The position numbers were made by a program, and so were the translations under genes. From NCBI RefSeq assembly GCF_027580225.2, contig NC_073340.2, positions 19,972,001 through 20,036,000 on the forward strand: a DNA stretch of 64,000 nt, in the 5' to 3' direction. Source of the stretch: Misgurnus anguillicaudatus. Taxonomy: Eukaryota > Chordata > Actinopteri > Cypriniformes > Cobitidae. This document shows, one piece after another, positions 58,805 to 64,000 of this stretch (position 1 is its first letter; every line of letters begins with the position of its first letter). The notes under the pieces were generated by a model that was given only the letters and a program-made list of their open reading frames with translations, had not been told where the DNA came from and did not search any database.

Positions 58805-61180
58805 CTGAAGACTGCCCAAGTTTGAAAAGCATAAGTTTAAGAAAAATACACAAGTATGTGCATCTGATGAGTTTACTAAAAAAATCTCAAACACAATTTG
58901 ACACTAGCAAAGAAAACTTTGAACAAATGTATGAAGAGACAAAAGTCTGATGAAGACTGACTAAGTTTGAAAAGCAAAAGTTTGTTTAAGAAAAACACGC
59001 AAGTGTGTACATGAGTTCACAAAAAATCCCAAACAGGACCCGGCCCCAGCGAAGAAAAAACTGAACAGATGCGTGAAGAGACAAAAGCACGAAGACCGAC
59101 CAAGCCCGAAAAGCAAAAGTTCAAGAAAAACACACAAGTGTGTACATGAGTCCACAAAAAATCCCAAACAGGACCCGACACCAGCGAAGAAAAACCCCGA
59201 ACAAATGCATGCAAAAGCACGAAGACTGACCAAGCCTGAAAAGCAAAAGTCCAAGAAAAACACGCAAGTGTGCACATCCGACGAGTTTACAAAATCTCAG
59301 ACACGGGTTGACACTAGCGAAGAAAAACTTTGAACAAATGTATGCAAAAGTCTGAAGATTGACTAAGTTTGAAAAGCAAAAGTTTGTTTAAGAAAAATAC
59401 ACACGTATGTACATGAGTTTACAAAAAAAAATCTCAAACAGGATTTGACCCAAGCGGAGGAAAAACTTTGAACAGATGTGTGAAGAGACAAAAGTATGAA
59501 GACTGACTAAGTTTGAAAAGCAAAAGTTTAAGAAAAATACACAAGTGTGTACATGAGTTTACAAAAAATCTCAAACAGGATTTGACACTAGCGAAGAAAA
59601 ACTTTGAACAAATGTATGCAAAAGCATGAAGACGGACCAAGTCTGCAAAGAAAAAGTTTAAGAAAAATACGCAGGTGTGTACATCTGATGAGTTTACAAA
59701 ATCTCAGACACGGGTTGACACTAGCGAAGAAAAACTTTGAACAAATGTATGCAAAAGTCTGAAGACTGACTAAGTTTGAAAAGCAAAAGTTTAAGAAAAA
59801 TACACAAGTATGTACATGAGTTTGCGGGGTCTCAGACACGGGTTGACACTGGCGAGGAGGAATTTTGAACAATGTATGAAGAGACAAAAGTCTGAAGACT
59901 GACTAAGTTTGAAAAGCAAAAGTTCAAGAAAAACACACAAGTATGCACATGAGTCCACAAAATCCCAGACACGGGTTGACACTAGCGAAGAAAAACTTTG
60001 AACAATGTATGCATAAGTCTGAAGACTGACTAAGTTTGAAAAGCAAAAGTTTAAGAAAAATACACAAGTGTGTACATGAGTTTACTAAAAAAATCTCAAA
60101 CAGGATTTGACACTAGCGAAGAAAAAACTTTGAACAAATGTATGAAGTGACAAAAGTCTGAAGACTGACTAAGTTTGAAAAGCAAAAGTTTAAGAAAAAT
60201 ACACAAGTGTGTACATGAGTTTACAAAAAAAAATCTCAAACAGGATTTGGCCCTAGCGAAGAAAAAAACTTTGAACAGATGTGTGAAGAGACAAAAGTCT
60301 GAAGACTGACTAAGTTTGAAAAGCAAAAGTTTAAGAAAAATACACAAGTGTGTACATGAGTTTACAAAAAAAATCTCAAACAGGATTTGACACTAGCGAA
60401 GAAAAAACTTTGAACAAATGTATGAAGTGACAAAAGTCTGAAGACTGACTAAGTTTGAAAAGCAATAGTTTGTTTAAGAAAAATACGCAAGTGTGTACAT
60501 CTGATGAGTTTACAAAAGTTCAGACACGAGTTTACACTAGCGAAGAAAAAACTTTGAACAAATGTATGAAGTGACAAAAGTCTGAAGACTGACTAAGTTT
60601 GAAAAGCAATAGTTTAAGAAAAATACGCAAGTGTGTACATGAGTTTGCAGGGAGGTCTCAGACGCGGGTTGACACTGGCGAAGAAAAAAACTTTGAACAG
60701 ATGTGTGAAGAGACAAAAGTCTGAAGACTGACTAAGTTTGAAAAGCAAAAGCTTAAGAAAAATACACAAGTGTGTACATGAGTTTACAAAAAATCTCAAA
60801 CAGGATTTGATGCTAGCGAAGAAAAACTTTGAACAAATGTATGAAAAGACAAAAGTCTGAAGTCTGACTAAGTTTGAAAAGCAAAAGTTTGTTTAAGAAA
60901 AATACCAAAGTGTACATCTGATGAGTTTACAAAATCTCAGACCCGGGTTGACACTAGCGAAGAAAAACTTTGAACAAATGTATGAAGTAACAAAAGTCTG
61001 AAGACTGTCTAAGTTTGAAAAGCAATAGTTTAAGAAAAATACGCAAGTGTGTACATGAGTTTACAAAAAAATCTGACGCGGGTTGACACTAGCGAAGAAA
61101 AACTTTGAACAAATGTATGAAGAGACAAAAGTATGAAGACTGACTAAGTTTGAAAAGCAAAAGTTTAAGAAAAATACACA
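58805..61180 (-). repeat. 17-unit tandem array, right palindrome arm
   Basis: Mirror image of the array at 55676-58050, with the same unit order. Its G-type block (read on the minus strand) is at about 59010-59280, a place where the left arm has ordinary A-type units. Confidence 0.93.
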
Positions 61181-61350
61181 AAACTAGGAACATCAGTAAC
61201 AATGCATAGGTATAATATAATTTCATGTTTGCTTATTATGCGTTGATAGATGTTAACCTAAGTTGTATCTAACACCACAGGCTGACCTAGGGCCTGTCCG
61301 TCACATAAAAATCCTGCCATTGATCATTTGGGACCCCCACCACGTGATAA

Positions 61351-61351
<1 letters not shown>

Positions 61352-61424
<73 letters not shown>
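61352..61424 (+). repeat. (CA)n microsatellite, right arm
   Basis: Mirror of 55421-55493, 73 bases. Confidence 0.97.
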
Positions 61425-61427
<3 letters not shown>

Positions 61428-61699
61428 CACAGTCTCTCACATCCCCCGCCCTACTCTACGATCGCATAACACACACATACATAAACTGACACGGACACGC
61501 ACACAGACACGAACGCGACCCGGTACGGCTCATATGACATTAGATATAAGTTTACTCAGACACCTCTAAAATGTTTGATTTTTTTTCAAATGTTTAAATT
61601 TCTTAAACTTTAAAAACCTTATTTTTAATACCACAGATATGTGTGTGCATGTGCCTATTGCCCCAAGCAAAAGTAACTTGTTTTAATCAGAGACTTGGT

Positions 61700-62693
61700 T
61701 AAAGAAATGGCTAAATCTAAAATAAACTTTTATTTTGCCAGAGCGGACAGAATTACATTTATTAAGTTTATATGAACACACACCCGGTTCGTTCTCTGGT
61801 CATCACCGGTGATCGACCTTTAATGCGCGTGGGCGGTGGATTGCGGTGCATGAGCAGTTTCGCTGCGTTCGTGATGCAAATAAACTTTTATTTAGGTTAA
61901 AATAAATACCCTTTAGTCTAAAGAAAATAGTATTGGCGGCCCGTCCGGGGATTGTGGACTCGGGTGCATTGCTTGTACATGTGCTGTGTATTTCATTAAA
62001 CAAATTCTTGGTGTTACAAACTTTTAGAACCTGAAGTGCTTGCCATAAAGGCGCTGGTGGACCACCTTAAATCTAAAATAAACCTTTTACTTTTTGTCAA
62101 TGGGCTGTATTACACTTATTTTACCAACACGGAGTTTTAGGAACAATACGGGCCACTGTACACCACCGCTGTTCAGACACATTGGGGGCTACTGGGTGGG
62201 GTGATAACGGGTGGTGAGAATGAGAGACCGCTGGTAAAAACCAACCGTCCAGAAACTGAACGCCTTAGACATCAAACTTTTTTCATATCAATAAATATGA
62301 CGAGCACTCGCAAGACAAAAAACACGCACTGGAATACCATGTTCAAGAAACCTTTTATTTTGACAATGCGTACCGTGTTACATTTATCGTAAATACACAT
62401 GTACACACTTGGATGTTAGGTGACATTAATGAATTCAAACCATAAGAGGGACTTAAATGTCTTAAAACGTTTAAAAGGTTGTTAACGGCAGATATAAGAG
62501 CGCATCAGTGTAAGTTCTCCGTCACTGTCGGTGCGCGCATATGTTTTAATCAGAGACTTTGTTTAAGAAATTGCTAAATCTATAATAAACCTTTAGTTTT
62601 TGTCAGAGCGGTCTATATTACATTTTACCAACACGTTTTAAAAGTGTCTAACTCACTAGTTTACAACCCTCTCCTGCTGTGAATTGCCTCGCT

Positions 62694-62756
<63 letters not shown>

Positions 62757-63950
62757 TCATAAGAGCAGCTTCTGTAAGCTGACTGATCAGAAAAATAGTT
62801 AAATAGATAATAGCAGATTTAAGTTTAACCAGATACATGTAAAATATTTGATTTTTGCGTGACTTTAAAGAAACTTTTGACAAAACAAACGTTTATATTA
62901 AACAGTAGGCTATAAAATACGCGCTGCCACTTCACTTAAAGTCTAAAATAATACTTTATTTTTGTCAGAGCAGACAATATAAGATTCGTTATAATATACA
63001 CATATTCACACATGGTTTTAAGAAGCCAATAATAAAAACAAACCCTGAAGATGCTATGAATATGTCTTTAATCGTTTAAAAGTTTCTTAACGAAATATAT
63101 GAACGTACATCCGACGCGTTCTCTGTCACCGCCGGTGATCGACCTTTAGAAAAGACTCACGGACTTCGTGATGCGAATAAACTTTTATTTAGGTTAAAAT
63201 AAATTTCCTTTAGTCTAAAGAAAGAAGTATTGACGGCGCCTAAGGTTATGGCATAAGGGAATGGTTAAACTATACACGTATACGGAATATGTTAAATATT
63301 TGTGATGTTACACTCAAAAGTTTTAATCAGAGACTTGGTTCAAGAATTCCCTAAATCTAAAATAAAACTTTACTTTTCTTCAGAGTGGACCGTATTACAT
63401 TTTACCATCACGGTTTTAAAAGTCTCTAACTAGTTTACAATCCGCCCCTGCTGTGAATTATCTCACACGCACACAGACCCTCACAAATCAGCTTCTGAAA
63501 CATTGTGTCTGATCAGATACTAAAGAAATAGACCAATAGAAAATATCAGATTTAAGTTTAACCAGATACATCTAAAATGTTTGATTCCTTATTGACTTTA
63601 AAGAAACTTTTGACAAAACGAACGTTTATATTCAACAGTATTTGCCATAAATATGTGTCCGCACCACCTAAAATCTAAAATAATGCTTTATTTTGTCAGA
63701 GCATACATGATAAGATTCGTTGTATAATATACACATATTCACACATGGTTTTAAGTAGACATTAATAAAAACAAACCCTGAAGATGGGATGAAAACGTAT
63801 TAAAATATTTAAAAGTTTATTAAGGTCAGATATAAGTGCGCATCAGCGTAAGTTCTCTGTCACCGTCGGTGCGCGCATTCACATGTTTTAATCAGAGACT
63901 TGGTTCAAGAAACCCCTAAATCTAAAATAAATCTTTATTTTGCAACAGCG
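61700..63950 (-). repeat. degenerate AATAAAG repeats (right arm)
   Basis: Mirror of 52900-55140; the core is read on the minus strand as 'taaatctaaaataaacttt' and variants at about 61710, 62070, 62575, 62940, 63355, 63675 and 63920. Confidence 0.75.
62695..62754 (+). repeat. (CA)n microsatellite, right arm
   Basis: Mirror of 54093-54152, 60 bases. Confidence 0.97.
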
Positions 63951-64000
63951 GACAGAATTACATTTATTACGTTTATTTTAAAATGACAGATATGAACGCG

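Larger units (their letters stand above)
52847..64000. repeat. giant near-perfect palindrome (inverted duplication)
   Basis: Left arm 52847-58401 (5,555 bp) and right arm 58448-64000 (5,553 bp) are reverse complements around a 46-bp spacer at 58402-58447. The central arms read atctacaaattggcaatgtt and its exact complement. The right arm is cut by the window end, so the true extent is unknown. Order in each arm, from outside in: degenerate AATAAA-bearing repeats, a 60-bp (GT)n, more degenerate repeats, a 73-bp (GT)n, a 17-unit tandem array, then a unique 0.35-kb inner segment. No gene recognised in either arm. Confidence 0.97.

Noticed and set aside
55779..60800. Many ORFs of 60-104 codons rich in Cys, Phe, Leu or Lys in both palindrome arms
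   Set aside because: They repeat with the tandem array, occur on both strands and in several frames, and mirror each other across the palindrome. They reflect a stop-poor repeat unit, not genes.
44173..64000. Search for further upstream odad2 exons
   Set aside because: No minus-strand segment with armadillo-like sequence and a matching phase-2 donor was recognised. Short exons could have been missed.

Overview
The window is vertebrate nuclear DNA, most likely from a cyprinid-type teleost fish. It is intron-rich and AT-rich, and dense in DNA transposons: hAT, PIF/Harbinger, TTAA-flanked (piggyBac-type) and Tc1/mariner elements. tRNA-derived SINEs with a 'TTTGGATAAAAGC' tail, and a fragment starting TTAAAGGGATAGTTCAC, are repeats I recognise from carp and zebrafish relatives. 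Species cannot be named from the sequence alone. No prokaryotic, viral or organellar genes are seen.

One host gene is recognisable, on the minus strand: the 3' part of odad2 (armc4), encoding an armadillo-repeat outer dynein arm docking protein of motile cilia. Five consecutive exons run 44172-43930, 36874-36760, 31299-31111, 30743-30522 and 13146-13033 (stop). They splice in frame with GT/AG borders (phase 1/2 and 2/0 once, otherwise 0/0) and give 293 C-terminal residues with no internal stop. Candidate AATAAA poly(A) signals lie 130-220 bp past the stop. Upstream exons were not found between 44172 and 64000; they lie beyond the window or are too short to recognise.

Layout. 1-13030: downstream intergenic DNA with many foldback elements, including two Harbinger-like MITEs sharing one TTA target. 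13147-30521: a 17.4-kb last intron holding a 2.56-kb hAT-like element with an internal minisatellite, a three-level transposon nest (24.5-26.3 kb), SINEs, and a TTAA element interrupted by a 1.74-kb hAT. 30.5-44.2 kb: odad2 exons, with a 1.1-kb foldback and a dead Tc1 element in the introns. 44.2-52.7 kb: mixed repeats.

52847-64000: an enormous near-perfect palindrome. The visible arms are 5,555 and 5,553 bp, separated by only 46 bp and cut by the window end. Each arm carries a 17-unit array of ~127-145 bp repeats and two (GT)n tracts of identical length in both arms (60/60 and 73/73 bp). Where the arms differ, the differences are largely dense strand-specific clusters of transitions (A/G in some blocks, C/T in others). 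This is the most striking object in the window. It could be a young inverted duplication with editing-like hypermutation, or a fold-back sequencing/assembly artefact with strand-specific base-calling error; the raw sequence cannot decide.
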